Origin: Pseudonocardia halophobica
Lineage (GTDB): Bacteria > Actinomycetota > Actinomycetes > Mycobacteriales > Pseudonocardiaceae
NCBI RefSeq assembly: GCF_027922425.1
Contig: NZ_BSFQ01000002.1
Span: 310,001 to 374,000, forward strand
Length of the DNA stretch: 64,000 nucleotides
Direction of reading: 5' to 3'
A model generated the notes under the pieces. It had not been told where the DNA came from, ran no database searches, and saw nothing but the letters and a program-made list of their open reading frames with translations. Every line of letters begins with the position of its first letter. Positions within the stretch are counted from its first letter, which is position 1. The position numbers were made by a program, and so were the translations under genes. Shown piece by piece: positions 1 to 8,887 of this stretch.

Positions 1-1
1 G

Positions 2-388
2 ATGAGCAGCTACTGGTCGAGTTGGTCGGATCTGCCGGAGCGGGAGGTGCTCCCGGGGAACTTCCGGACGGCGGTGACCGGCAAGGAGATGGGCCTCAAC
101 CGCATCCGCTGGGTGCACCCGACGGAGCTGCCCGCGCACACGCACCCGGACGCCGAGCAGGCGATGGTGGTGACCAGCGGGCGGATCGCCTTCACGGTGG
201 GTGGTGAGAAGACCGTGCTGGCCGAGGGCGACGTCGTCGTGATCCCGAGGGGCGTCGAGCACTCGGGGCACAGCATCGAGGGTGAGGCGACCTTCATCGA
301 GGTCTTCGCACCCACCCGGATCGAGAACCTGGTCGGCTTCCTCGGAGGATCCTCGATGCCCGAGCCTTCCGGGGGTGACACGCGGTGA
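2..388 (+). CDS. Single-domain cupin protein
   Basis: A small 128-residue cupin, probably a metal-binding sugar- or metabolite-handling protein or a sensor-like accessory. Cupin motif 1 is visible as H46-T-H48 with E52, and motif 2 as P82-R-G-V-E-H87, so the usual 3-His/1-Glu metal site looks complete. There is no signal peptide, so it is cytoplasmic. Its stop overlaps the GTG start of the next gene by four bases, which implies translational coupling to the metallo-beta-lactamase-fold hydrolase and membership of the same catabolic operon. The start is one base into the window, so upstream promoter information is missing and an earlier in-frame start cannot be excluded. The substrate is unknown. 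Confidence 0.8.
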   Translation: MSSYWSSWSDLPEREVLPGNFRTAVTGKEMGLNRIRWVHPTELPAHTHPDAEQAMVVTSGRIAFTVGGEKTVLAEGDVVVIPRGVEHSGHSIEGEATFIEVFAPTRIENLVGFLGGSSMPEPSGGDTR

Positions 389-1248
389 GCCTCCGTCAGA
401 TCAGTGCGCACGTGCACGTCGAGACCGCGCACCTCGGGAGCAACAACTCGATCGTCGTGGGTACCGAGGGCCTGGCGCTGGTCGACACCCCGCACCGTCC
501 GACCGATGCGATGGCCTGGCGGAAGACGGTCGACGGCTTCGGCACCACGCGGTTCGTGGTCAACACCGACCATCACCCGGACCACACGATCGGCAACTTC
601 TGGCAGGGCGGCGAGGTCGTCTCGCACCGGGGTACGCGGGAACGGCTGCTGCACGAGGCGCCGAGCCACGACTACCTCGCGGGCCTCTTCGCCCGGATCG
701 ACCCGGAGGCCGTCGCACTGCTGGACACCTACCGGGTCCGGGTGCCCACGGTGGTGTTCTCGGACGCCCTGGACCTGCACCTCGCGGACGTCCACCTGGA
801 GCTGAGCTTCCAGCCGGGGCACACCGCGAACAGCCTCATCGCCTACGTGCCCGAGGACGGGGTCGTCTTCACCGGCGACATCGTCTGCGAGGCCGGCCTG
901 CCGTCCTTCCAGGACTCCCGGCTGTGGGACTGGTTCGACGCGATCGAGGAGGTCGCGTCGTACGACTTCGACGTGCTGGTCCCCGGGCACGGTGAGGTGG
1001 CCGACCGCGGCGTGCTCGAGCGCTACCGCGACTGGGGACGTGAGGTGGTGGGGCAGGTCGCCGATGCGATCGGCCGGGGTGTGGACCGCGAGCAGGCCAG
1101 TGCGGAGATCCGGTTCCCCGACAACATCCACGTCGACACCGAGGACTACGTCGGCTACCCCGACGACCTCATCGAGATGTTCCAGCGGCGTTCCATCGAG
1201 CGCATCTACGAGGACCTCCGCGAGAGGCCCGACCTCGCGGCGCGTTAG
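385..1248 (+). CDS. Metallo-beta-lactamase-fold hydrolase
   Basis: A 287-residue MBL-fold protein. The metal motif reads T61-D-H-H-P-D66-H67, so the first histidine of the usual HxHxDH motif is an aspartate. Later ligands are recognisable in a PGHT motif, a TGDIV aspartate and a final VPGHGEV histidine. This arrangement is seen in cytoplasmic thiolesterase, lactonase and cyclase-like members. The GTG start overlaps the cupin gene by four bases. The ABC importer follows 61 bases downstream, so the protein probably hydrolyses an intermediate of the imported compound. No signal peptide is visible. The fold is clear; the reaction is not. Confidence 0.85.
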   Translation: MSLRQISAHVHVETAHLGSNNSIVVGTEGLALVDTPHRPTDAMAWRKTVDGFGTTRFVVNTDHHPDHTIGNFWQGGEVVSHRGTRERLLHEAPSHDYLAGLFARIDPEAVALLDTYRVRVPTVVFSDALDLHLADVHLELSFQPGHTANSLIAYVPEDGVVFTGDIVCEAGLPSFQDSRLWDWFDAIEEVASYDFDVLVPGHGEVADRGVLERYRDWGREVVGQVADAIGRGVDREQASAEIRFPDNIHVDTEDYVGYPDDLIEMFQRRSIERIYEDLRERPDLAAR

Positions 1249-1309
1249 GGCCGCCACCGACTCGACCTCCGGCGCACCCCGCGCCGCGTCCTCATTGGAG
1301 AACCCACCC

Positions 1310-2449
1310 ATGCGCATCACGAAGCTCGCCGTCGCGCTCGTCGCTGCGACCTCACTCGGCCTGCTGGCCGGTTGCGGGGGCGGAGGCAGCACCAGCACCG
1401 CGGTCACGCCCGAGGGCACCCAGAAGGCGCAGGCCGCGCAGCAGACCGTCGACGCCGCCAAGGCGGTCCCGGGCACGGAGGACCTGGGTCCCGCGATCGA
1501 CGTCAGCTCCCTGCGGGGCAAGACGATCTACAGCATCCCGATCGACAGCAAGGCCGAGTTCTACCAGGCCGGTGAGCAGGCGATGCGGGGTGTGGCCGAG
1601 AAGGCCGGCGTCACCCTCGTGACCTTCCCCTCGGACGGGACCCAGACCTCCTACCAGCAGGGGATCGCCCAGGCAATCAACGCGGGCGCCGCGGCGATCC
1701 TGCTGAACGGACCGCTGCCCTCGACCCTGGGGCCGCAGATCGACGCCGCGACGAAGGCCGGCATCCCGGTGGTGCCGCTGCACATCTCGGACAAGGGCAG
1801 CCCGGTCACCCCGGGGCTGAAGTACGAGGCCTTCGCGCCGTTCAACGACGCCGCCCACCTGATGGCGCTCGCCGCGGTCGCCGGGCAGAAGGGCGCGCCC
1901 GTGCACGCCCTGATCATCCAGTCGTCGGAGACGGGCCCGGCCAAGGGCATGGTCGACACGATGCAGAAGGCCCTGGCCGACGAGGCGCCGGCCGGGTCGG
2001 GCGCCGAGGTGATCAACGTCGCGGTGCCGCAGTGGTCGCAGCAGATCCAGAGCCAGGTGCAGTCGGCGCTGCTGAAGAACCCGAACATCAACGCCGTCCT
2101 GCCGATCTACGACTCGATGGCGCTCTACGCCGCGCCCGGCATCAAGCAGGCCGCGGGCGGCCGCAGCGTGCCGATCTACACCTTCAACGGCACTCCGTCG
2201 ATCCTGAAGATGGTGCAGGACGGCCAGGTCGCGATGGACGCCGCCGAGAACCCGGACTGGGTCGCGTACGTGAACATCGACGTCGCGTTCCGGGCGATGC
2301 TCGGGGCCGAGCCGGTGGCCGCGGAGTCCGGCCCGCTGCGTGTCATCGACGCCTCCAACGTGGCCGAGACGGGCACGCCGCCGCAGAGCGGCAAGGGCTT
2401 CGGCGACGAGTACGGCCCCGCGTTCCTCAAGATGTGGGGCCTGGCCTGA
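1310..2449 (+). CDS. Sugar-type ABC transporter substrate-binding lipoprotein
   Basis: A 379-residue periplasmic-binding-protein family member of the LacI/ribose type. The N-terminus is a lipoprotein signal: MRITK basic start, hydrophobic stretch, lipobox L-A-G-C22, then a Gly/Ser linker, so the mature protein should be anchored outside the membrane. The ATG at 1310 is chosen because it gives this signal peptide and has TTGGAGAA before it; a longer reading frame upstream is spurious. The stop overlaps the ATG of the ATPase gene (TGATG). It forms a complete importer with the next two genes. The ligand could be a sugar, a polyol or a small aromatic or alcohol; the neighbouring alcohol dehydrogenase favours a hydroxylated compound. 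Confidence 0.9.
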   Translation: MRITKLAVALVAATSLGLLAGCGGGGSTSTAVTPEGTQKAQAAQQTVDAAKAVPGTEDLGPAIDVSSLRGKTIYSIPIDSKAEFYQAGEQAMRGVAEKAGVTLVTFPSDGTQTSYQQGIAQAINAGAAAILLNGPLPSTLGPQIDAATKAGIPVVPLHISDKGSPVTPGLKYEAFAPFNDAAHLMALAAVAGQKGAPVHALIIQSSETGPAKGMVDTMQKALADEAPAGSGAEVINVAVPQWSQQIQSQVQSALLKNPNINAVLPIYDSMALYAAPGIKQAAGGRSVPIYTFNGTPSILKMVQDGQVAMDAAENPDWVAYVNIDVAFRAMLGAEPVAAESGPLRVIDASNVAETGTPPQSGKGFGDEYGPAFLKMWGLA

Positions 2450-3984
2450 TGACCACTCCCGCGCCGCTGTTGGGTGTCACCGGCCTGACCAAGGCGTTCA
2501 ACGGCGTCCCCGCGCTGCGCGGGGTCGACCTGGACGTCCGGCCCGGCGAGGTCCACGGGCTGCTCGGGGCCAACGGTTCCGGCAAGTCCACCCTGATCAA
2601 GATCCTGGCCGGCTTCCACGATGCCGACGGCGGCACCGTGACCGTCGCCGGGACGACGGTGCGCAGCCCGTTCGGGGCCCGCGGTCTGCGCGACCACGGC
2701 CTGGGCTTCGTGCACCAGGACCTCGGGCTGGCCGGCGCGGGAACCGTCCTGGAGCACATGGCCCTGGACTCCGGGGGCGACGCCCCGGGCTGGAGCCGGG
2801 TGAACTGGAAGGCCGAGCGCCGCCGCGTCACCGAACTCCTGGAACGCTTCGAGATCGACGTCGACCCGGGCGCCGCCATCGACACGCTCACCCCGGTGCA
2901 GCGGGCGATGGTCGCGGTGGTCCGGGCCGTCGGCTCCCAGGAGCTGCGCTCGGGCAGCGGCGGCGGGCAGATCCTCATCCTCGACGAGCCGACGGTGTTC
3001 CTGCCACGCCACGAGGTGGGCCTGCTGTTCGCCCTGCTCCGCCGGCTGCGGGACCGGGGCGACGCGGTGCTGCTCGTCTCGCACGACCTCGACGAGATCC
3101 TCGAGGTCACCGACCGGGTCACCGTGTTCCGCAACGGGCGCACCGCCGGCACGCGCTCCACCGCCGGCGCCACCCGCGACGACCTGGTGCAGCTCATCCT
3201 CGGCGCCCGTGACGAGCACGTCCCCAAGGGCGACGCGGCGGTCCGCACCGACCGGCCCGCGCTGCTGTCGGCGCGCGGACTCCGGGGGAACCGCGTCCGC
3301 GACCTCGACCTGGACCTGTTCGCGGGCGAGGTGGTCGGGGTCACCGGGCTGGCCGGCTCCGGCTTCGAGGAGCTCCCCGACCTGCTGTTCGGGGCGCGGC
3401 ACGCCGCGGCCGGGCGGATCGAGCACGCCGGCCGGGCGATCACGAGGCCCACACCGGCGCGGTCGATGGAGGCCGGGGTGGTGCTCATCCCGGCCGACCG
3501 CAAGGGGCAGGGGGGCGCGCTGGGCCTGTCGGTCCTGGAGAACGTCTCGTTGCCCTTCCTCGCCGGTCGGGCGCGCGGGTGGCGGGTCGACTGGAAGGGC
3601 CTCGCCCGGCAGGTGCAGGACACCTGCGACCGGCTCGGCGTGGTCCCGGCCAATCCGCAGGCGATGTTCGGGCACCTGTCCGGCGGCAACCAGCAGAAGG
3701 CACTGCTGGGCAAGTGGATGGACACCGACCCGCAGGTGATGCTGCTCGCCGAGCCCACCCAGGGCGTGGACGTCGGCGCCCGTCGCGAGATCTTCGTGCT
3801 CATCAGGGAGGCCGTGGCGCAGGGCATGGCGGTGCTCTGCGCGACATCGGACTACGAGCAGCTGGTGGAGATGGCCGATCGGGTGCTCGTGCTCGACGGC
3901 GGCCGGATCAGCGCCGAGATCACCGGATCGAACATCACCAAGGACGTCCTGGCGTCCGCGGTCTACGCGGAGGAGGCATCATGA
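2449..3984 (+). CDS. Sugar-type ABC transporter ATPase (tandem NBD)
   Basis: A 511-residue RbsA/MglA-type protein with two fused nucleotide-binding domains. The first has Walker A GANGSGKST and Walker B ILILDEPT, but a weak signature (DTLTPVQRA). The second has a degenerate P-loop (GLAGSGFEE) but an intact LSGGNQQK signature. This asymmetry is normal for the carbohydrate-uptake-2 family. It energises import with the permease encoded by the next gene. The start at 2449 shares one base with the stop of the binding-protein gene, and its own end overlaps the permease start by four bases, so all three are translationally coupled. Confidence 0.92.
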   Translation: MTTPAPLLGVTGLTKAFNGVPALRGVDLDVRPGEVHGLLGANGSGKSTLIKILAGFHDADGGTVTVAGTTVRSPFGARGLRDHGLGFVHQDLGLAGAGTVLEHMALDSGGDAPGWSRVNWKAERRRVTELLERFEIDVDPGAAIDTLTPVQRAMVAVVRAVGSQELRSGSGGGQILILDEPTVFLPRHEVGLLFALLRRLRDRGDAVLLVSHDLDEILEVTDRVTVFRNGRTAGTRSTAGATRDDLVQLILGARDEHVPKGDAAVRTDRPALLSARGLRGNRVRDLDLDLFAGEVVGVTGLAGSGFEELPDLLFGARHAAAGRIEHAGRAITRPTPARSMEAGVVLIPADRKGQGGALGLSVLENVSLPFLAGRARGWRVDWKGLARQVQDTCDRLGVVPANPQAMFGHLSGGNQQKALLGKWMDTDPQVMLLAEPTQGVDVGARREIFVLIREAVAQGMAVLCATSDYEQLVEMADRVLVLDGGRISAEITGSNITKDVLASAVYAEEAS

Positions 3985-5048
3985 GTGCCACGGAGGAGAA
4001 GAAGGCACAGCAGGAGAAGGAGAAGGAGGCGGTCCGGGCGTCGGCCGCTCCCGCCCCCTCCGCCCGCAGGAAGCGCAAGGCACCCGCAGAGCCGGAGCGG
4101 TTCGCCCTCCTCGGCGTGTGGGCCGTGCTGATCGTGGCCTTCAGCCTCGTCGTGCCGCAGACCTTCCCGACCGCGGCCAACGTCTCCAACATGCTGTCCT
4201 CGCAGGTCGTGCTGCTGATCCTGGCGATCGGCCTGCTCTACCCGCTGCGGGCCGGCGACTACGACCTCTCGGTGGCGGCCACGCTGAACCTGGCGACCGT
4301 CGTCGTCGCGGTGCTCAACGTGCAGCAGGGCTGGGGCATCGGGTGGTCCGTCCTGGTCGCGATCGCCGCGAGCCTGCTCGTCGGCGTGATCAACGGGCTC
4401 ATCGTCACGGCCTTCGACATCAACCCGTTCATCGTGACCCTCGGTATGGGCACCGTCGTGCAGGGACTGGTCTACCTGCTCTCGAACTCGGCGACGATCA
4501 GCGGCGTCGACCGGACGCTGTCGGACGCGGTGCTCTTCCAGCCGTTCCTCGGCATCCCGATCGGCTTCTTCTACGCGCTGGCGCTGGTCGTGATCGCCTG
4601 GTACGTCTTCGACCACACCGCGTTCGGGCAGCGGCTGCTGTTCGTGGGACAGAGCCACGACGTGGCCCGGCTCAACGGCGTGAACGTCTCGCGGCTGCGC
4701 TGGCGCTCGCTCGTCATCTCGGCCGGCTTCGCGGGCCTCGCCGGCGTCGTGTACGCGGGCACCACGGCCAGCGCCGACCCCGTGTCCGGTGCGTCGTTCC
4801 TGCTCCCGGCCTTCGCGGCCTGCTTCCTCGGCTCGACCGTCCTGCGCATCGGTCGGTTCAACCCCTGGGGCACGTTGATCGCGGTGTACTTCCTGGTCAC
4901 CGGCATCACCGGGCTGCAGCTCCTCGGTGCCCAGCAGTACGTACAGCAGCTCTTCTACGGCGGCGCGCTGGTCATCGCGGTCGTCCTGTCCACGCTCGTG
5001 CGCAACCGCGGCGAGCGCAAGCGGCGCGCCGAGGCCGCCGCAGCGTGA
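3981..5048 (+). CDS. Sugar-type ABC transporter permease
   Basis: A 355-residue inner-membrane permease of the RbsC/BPD_transp_2 family. The first 40 or so residues are a charged Lys/Glu/Ala/Pro-rich cytoplasmic extension, unusually long for the family. About eight to ten hydrophobic segments follow, with the conserved NPFIVTLGMGT region in the middle of the protein. Only one permease gene is present, so the transporter probably uses a homodimer. The start is an ATGA overlap with the ATPase gene. The protein completes the importer encoded from 1310 to 5048. Confidence 0.9.
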   Translation: MSATEEKKAQQEKEKEAVRASAAPAPSARRKRKAPAEPERFALLGVWAVLIVAFSLVVPQTFPTAANVSNMLSSQVVLLILAIGLLYPLRAGDYDLSVAATLNLATVVVAVLNVQQGWGIGWSVLVAIAASLLVGVINGLIVTAFDINPFIVTLGMGTVVQGLVYLLSNSATISGVDRTLSDAVLFQPFLGIPIGFFYALALVVIAWYVFDHTAFGQRLLFVGQSHDVARLNGVNVSRLRWRSLVISAGFAGLAGVVYAGTTASADPVSGASFLLPAFAACFLGSTVLRIGRFNPWGTLIAVYFLVTGITGLQLLGAQQYVQQLFYGGALVIAVVLSTLVRNRGERKRRAEAAAA

Positions 5049-5076
5049 TCACCACTCTTCTCCAAGGAGCACCACA

Positions 5077-6189
5077 GTGAAGGCACGCGGAGCCGTCATC
5101 CACGAGATCGGCGCGAAGTGGGAGGTCCAGGACCTCGAGCTCGACGAGCCGCGCGACCACGAGGTCCGGATCAAGGTCATGACCAGCGGGCTGTGCCACT
5201 CCGACGACCACTTCGTCACCGGCGACCTGGCCGTCACGCTGCCGATGGTCGGCGGGCACGAGGGCGCGGGGATCGTCGAGGCCGTTGGGCCGGGGGTCAC
5301 CAAGGTCGAGGTGGGCGACCACGTCGCCACCCTGTTCATCCCGGCCTGCGGCAAGTGCCGCTACTGCGCGCGGGGCCAGCAGTACATCTGCGACAACGGC
5401 GCGGGCATGGAGCACGGCCGCGCGATGGACGGCACGGCTCGCTTCCATGCGACGGACGGCACGGACGTCGGCGGCGTCACGCGGCTGGGCACCTTCGCGA
5501 ACTACCTGGTCTGCCACGAGAACCAGGCCGTGAAGGTACCGGACGACATCCCGTTCGAGCTGGCCTGCCTGGTCTCCTGCGGCGTGGCCACGGGCTTCGG
5601 CGCCGCGGTCAACGGCGGTCCGGTCCGCCCCGGGGACGTCGTGCTGGTCGCCGGGCTCGGCGGCGTCGGCGCGAACGCCGTGCAGGGCGCCCGGATCGCC
5701 GGTGCCGCGCACGTGATCGTCGTGGATCCGGTGCCGTACAAGCAGGAGCGGGCCGAGGACTTCGGCGCCACCGCCGCGTTCGGCTCGATCGCCGAGGCCC
5801 GGCCGCTGATCGACCAGCTCACGAACGGGCAGGGCGTGAACGTCGGGATCGTGACCGTCGGGCGGGTGGACGGCGACATCATCGGCGACGTGTTCGCGGC
5901 CGTCGGCAAGGCCGGGCGGTGCGTGCTGGTGTCCGTCGGCTCGTCGGACCGTCACCTGGCGGTGAGCCCGCAGGACCTCACCAACTTCGCCAAGTCCATC
6001 AAGGGCGTGATGTACGGCGACTGCAACCCCACCGCCGACATCCCGGGTCTGCTGGAGCTCTACCGCAGCGGCGTCCTGCGCCTCGACGAGCTGGTGACCC
6101 GCCGCTACTCCCTCGAGGAGATCAACCAGGCGGTCGAGGACATGCACGCGGGCCGCAACATCCGCGGCGTCCTCGTCCACCAGCACTGA
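5077..6189 (+). CDS. NDMA-dependent zinc alcohol dehydrogenase
   Basis: A 370-residue medium-chain zinc dehydrogenase. The catalytic zinc site begins with GLCHSDDH, the GHEGAG motif is present, and the structural zinc lobe has four cysteines (CGKCRYCARGQQYIC). A Rossmann GLGGVG motif follows. The sequence matches the actinobacterial NDMA-dependent family (Rxyl_3153 type), whose members keep NAD tightly bound and pass electrons to an unknown carrier. GTG at 5077 is chosen because AAGGAG lies eight bases upstream; upstream in-frame starts would overlap the permease. It probably oxidises the alcohol brought in by the ABC importer or produced from it. Confidence 0.85.
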   Translation: MKARGAVIHEIGAKWEVQDLELDEPRDHEVRIKVMTSGLCHSDDHFVTGDLAVTLPMVGGHEGAGIVEAVGPGVTKVEVGDHVATLFIPACGKCRYCARGQQYICDNGAGMEHGRAMDGTARFHATDGTDVGGVTRLGTFANYLVCHENQAVKVPDDIPFELACLVSCGVATGFGAAVNGGPVRPGDVVLVAGLGGVGANAVQGARIAGAAHVIVVDPVPYKQERAEDFGATAAFGSIAEARPLIDQLTNGQGVNVGIVTVGRVDGDIIGDVFAAVGKAGRCVLVSVGSSDRHLAVSPQDLTNFAKSIKGVMYGDCNPTADIPGLLELYRSGVLRLDELVTRRYSLEEINQAVEDMHAGRNIRGVLVHQH

Positions 6190-6224
6190 GCCCTTCCGCG
6201 CCCTTCCGCGAACAGGAACCACGC

Positions 6225-6356
6225 ATGACTGGAGTGACCGACACCCCGACCGGACCCGCGGCCCGGTCGGTGCAGCACACCGACACCCGCCGCGGGCTCG
6301 CGGCCGGCATCCGGACCCGTGACGTCGAGACCGTCTGCGTCGACCTCCATGGCTGA
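6225..6356 (+). CDS. Small 43-residue ORF of unknown status
   Basis: A short reading frame starting with ATG and a weak AGGA ribosome site, and ending inside the first codons of the GntR gene. It encodes a hydrophilic peptide with no recognisable domain. It could be a leader peptide that couples translation into the regulator gene, or the leftover 5' end of a deleted gene between the alcohol dehydrogenase and the regulator. Base composition is like its neighbours. I cannot show that it is translated. Confidence 0.25.
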   Translation: MTGVTDTPTGPAARSVQHTDTRRGLAAGIRTRDVETVCVDLHG

Positions 6357-7053
6357 CGGCACGGCGTCGGTCGCGCCGCTGCCGATCGACCGCACCAACC
6401 TCACGCTGGCCGACCGGGTGGAGACGCTGCTGCGCGACGCGGTCGTCCAGGGCGAGCACCCGCCGGGCGCCCGGCTGTCCGAGGCGGACATCGCCCGGTC
6501 GTACGGGGTCAGCCGCGGCCCGGTCCGGGAGGCGCTGCGCCGGCTCGAGCACCACGGGCTGGTGACGGTCGAGCCGCACCGCGGGGCGTTCGTCCGGACC
6601 CTCGACCTGGAGGAGGTCCGGGAACTGTTCGAGGTCCGGATCGCCCTGGAGGCGGAGGCGGCCGAGCTGGCCGCCGGCCGGATCGACGCGGCGGGGATCG
6701 CCGAGCTGCGCAGGCTCGCGCGGACCGCGGGCGAGGAGGTCGCACGCAGCGGGCGGTCGGGGGTGTTCGACACCCACGACCTGCACGACCTGGTGGTCCG
6801 GCTCGCCGGCAACCAGCGGCTGGCCCGCGCCGTCGCCCAGGTCAACGCCGAGCTGCGGCTGGCCCGCTCCCGCTCGGGGGCGACCGGGTCGCGCGCGGTC
6901 GAGGCGGTCGGCGAGCACGACCGGCTCGTCGAGGCCCTGGTCACGCGCGACGCCCGCGGCGCCCGCGAGGCCATGCGGGACCACCTCGGGGCGGCCCTGC
7001 GCAACACGCTGACGCTGCTGCAACCCACGTACGCGGACGGGAGGGCCGGATGA
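6349..7053 (+). CDS. GntR-family regulator, FCD subfamily
   Basis: A 234-residue regulator with an N-terminal winged helix (SEADIARSYGVSRGPVREALRR region, about residues 40-62) and an all-helical FCD ligand-binding domain in the C-terminal 130 residues. FCD proteins usually sense small organic acids and repress catabolic operons. It sits inside the operon, overlapping the next gene by four bases, so it is probably co-transcribed with the genes it controls. ATG at 6349 is preferred; an in-frame GTG at 6319 is an alternative. The operator is not evident here, because the likely operon promoter lies before the window. Confidence 0.85.
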   Translation: MADGTASVAPLPIDRTNLTLADRVETLLRDAVVQGEHPPGARLSEADIARSYGVSRGPVREALRRLEHHGLVTVEPHRGAFVRTLDLEEVRELFEVRIALEAEAAELAAGRIDAAGIAELRRLARTAGEEVARSGRSGVFDTHDLHDLVVRLAGNQRLARAVAQVNAELRLARSRSGATGSRAVEAVGEHDRLVEALVTRDARGAREAMRDHLGAALRNTLTLLQPTYADGRAG

Positions 7054-8147
7054 GCACGATCTTCGAACCCTGGAAGCTCGGGCGGATCGAGCTGGCGAAC
7101 CGAGTGGTGATGGCACCGATGACCCGTAACCGCGCGGACGTGGCGGGGGTGCTGCCCGACTCGGCGGCCACCTACTACGCCCAGCGGGCGGGGGCCGGGC
7201 TGATCATCACCGAGGGCACCCAACCGAGCGCCGCGGCGCAGGGCTATCCGGGGACGCCCGGCCTGCACACCGACGACCAGGAGAAGGCCTGGGCCCGGGT
7301 GGCCGACGCGGTGCACGCCACGGGCGGGCGGATCTTCTGCCAGCTCATGCACACCGGCCGGATCTCGCACGAGAGCCTGATCCCGGCCGACGCCCGGGTG
7401 GTGGCCCCGAGTGCCGTGCGCGCCCGGCTCGACGTGGCCCGCGCCGACGGCGTGATGGTGCCCGCGCCCGAGCCCGTGCCGCTCGACGAGGCCGGGATCA
7501 GGCAGGTGATCGAGGACTTCGCGGCGGCCGCCGCCCGCGCCGCCCGGGCCGGCCTCGACGGGGTGGAGCTGCACGCGGCGAACGGCTACCTGCTGCACCA
7601 GTTCCTCTCCCCGGGCACCAACCTGCGCACCGACCGTTGGGGCGGCTCGCCGGAGGGGCGGGCGCGGTTCGTCGTCGAGGTGACCGCGGCCGTGGCCGAG
7701 CGGATCGGCGCCGACCGCGTGGGCGTGCGGATCTCGCCCGGGGGCCAGTTCAACGACATGGCCGACAAGGGCAACGAGGACACGTACATGGCGCTCGCCG
7801 ACGCCCTCGCGCCGCTGCGCCCCGCCTACCTGCACACGCTGCGCAGGCGGTCCTCCCCGCTCCACACCGAGTTGCGCAGGCGCTGGCCCACGACCTACCT
7901 CCTCAACACCGGCTACCTCGGCGGCAGCGAGCTCGCCGACGTCGCGCCGCTGGTCGGGGAGGAGGCCGACCTGGTGAGCGTGGGGCGGCTGTTCATCTCG
8001 AACCCGGATCTCGTCCGGCGCTGGCGCGAGAACCTCCCGCGTGCGGCCTGGGACGAGTCGACCTTCTTCACGCCGGGGGACGCGGGCTACGTGGACTACC
8101 CCGCCCACTCGGCTGTCGCCGATCCAGAGCAGGGGAGTGACGCATGA
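7050..8147 (+). CDS. Old Yellow Enzyme-family NADH:flavin oxidoreductase
   Basis: A 365-residue FMN TIM-barrel ene-reductase. The substrate-activating pair is H175 and N178 in ELHAANGY, with Y180 as likely proton donor. T57 lies in the flavin-contacting EGTQP segment, and the LSPGTNLRTDRWGG signature is present. It is shorter than the two-domain dienoyl-CoA reductases and has no Fe-S cysteines, so it is a classical single-domain OYE that reduces activated C=C bonds with NAD(P)H. It is coupled by four-base overlaps to the GntR gene before it and the SDR gene after it, which places it in the same pathway. Confidence 0.9.
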   Translation: MSTIFEPWKLGRIELANRVVMAPMTRNRADVAGVLPDSAATYYAQRAGAGLIITEGTQPSAAAQGYPGTPGLHTDDQEKAWARVADAVHATGGRIFCQLMHTGRISHESLIPADARVVAPSAVRARLDVARADGVMVPAPEPVPLDEAGIRQVIEDFAAAAARAARAGLDGVELHAANGYLLHQFLSPGTNLRTDRWGGSPEGRARFVVEVTAAVAERIGADRVGVRISPGGQFNDMADKGNEDTYMALADALAPLRPAYLHTLRRRSSPLHTELRRRWPTTYLLNTGYLGGSELADVAPLVGEEADLVSVGRLFISNPDLVRRWRENLPRAAWDESTFFTPGDAGYVDYPAHSAVADPEQGSDA

Positions 8148-8887
8148 GCATGATCGAGGCGCCGTTCGACGGGCGCGTCGTGGTGATCACCGGGGCCGCG
8201 TCCGGCATCGGTGCCTCCACCGCGGAGGTGTTCCGCGACCAGGGGGCGACCGTCGTCGGCTGGGACCTCTCCGGGACGAAGGAGGCAGGCCCGCTCGACC
8301 TGACGGACGCGGCGGCGACGAAGGCCGCCGCCGAGGCGGTCGTCGTCGAGCACGGCCGGGTCGACGCGCTGGTCAACTGCGCCGGGATCATCACCGACAA
8401 CCTGCCGGTCGAGAAGACGGATCCCGCGGACTTCCGGCGGACCTACGAGGTCAACGTCGGCGGGATCGTGCACGCCGCCCAGGCGCTGTACCCCGCGCTC
8501 GCCGAGGCGCGGGGCGCCGTCGTCAACGTGGCCTCGCAGGCGGCGCTGGTCTGCCTGCCGCACCAGTCCGCGTACTCGGCGTCCAAGGGGGCGGTCGCGG
8601 CGTTGACCCGGTCGATGGCGATCGACTGGGCGGAGGTGGGGATCCGGGTGAACGCGGTGTGCCCCGGCTTCACGCTCACCCCGATGGCCAAGCAGCAGAT
8701 GACCCCCGAGCTCGACGCCGCCGTGTCCCGGCGGGTTCCCCTCGGGCGGATGTTCGAGCCGGAGGAGATCGGCCGGGTGATCGCCTTCCTGGCCTCGTCC
8801 GCGTCGTCCGCGGTGACCGGGGTGGTCATGCCCGTCGACGGTGGCTGGACCGCCGGGGAGCCTGCCCTGCCGATGGGGCCCGCATGA
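8144..8887 (+). CDS. Short-chain dehydrogenase/reductase
   Basis: A 247-residue classical SDR. The cofactor motif TGAASGIG is at about residues 16-23, NCAG marks the core, the catalytic serine is in NVASQ and the active-site YSASK is present. Members of this group interconvert alcohols and ketones with NAD(P). It starts at an ATGA overlap with the OYE gene and ends overlapping the next SDR gene, so three redox enzymes are made from one coupled message. The order OYE then SDR suggests reduction or isomerisation of an enone followed by carbonyl handling, but the substrate is unknown. Confidence 0.88.
   Translation: MSMIEAPFDGRVVVITGAASGIGASTAEVFRDQGATVVGWDLSGTKEAGPLDLTDAAATKAAAEAVVVEHGRVDALVNCAGIITDNLPVEKTDPADFRRTYEVNVGGIVHAAQALYPALAEARGAVVNVASQAALVCLPHQSAYSASKGAVAALTRSMAIDWAEVGIRVNAVCPGFTLTPMAKQQMTPELDAAVSRRVPLGRMFEPEEIGRVIAFLASSASSAVTGVVMPVDGGWTAGEPALPMGPA

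Noticed and set aside
10-1521. Very long open frames on the strand opposite clear genes (also at 13607-15421, 37111-39525, 43201-45210, 59956-61890)
   Set aside because: They lie antisense or out of frame to genes with strong family motifs and show the low-complexity Arg/Gly/Ala/Pro composition of shadow frames in high-GC DNA.
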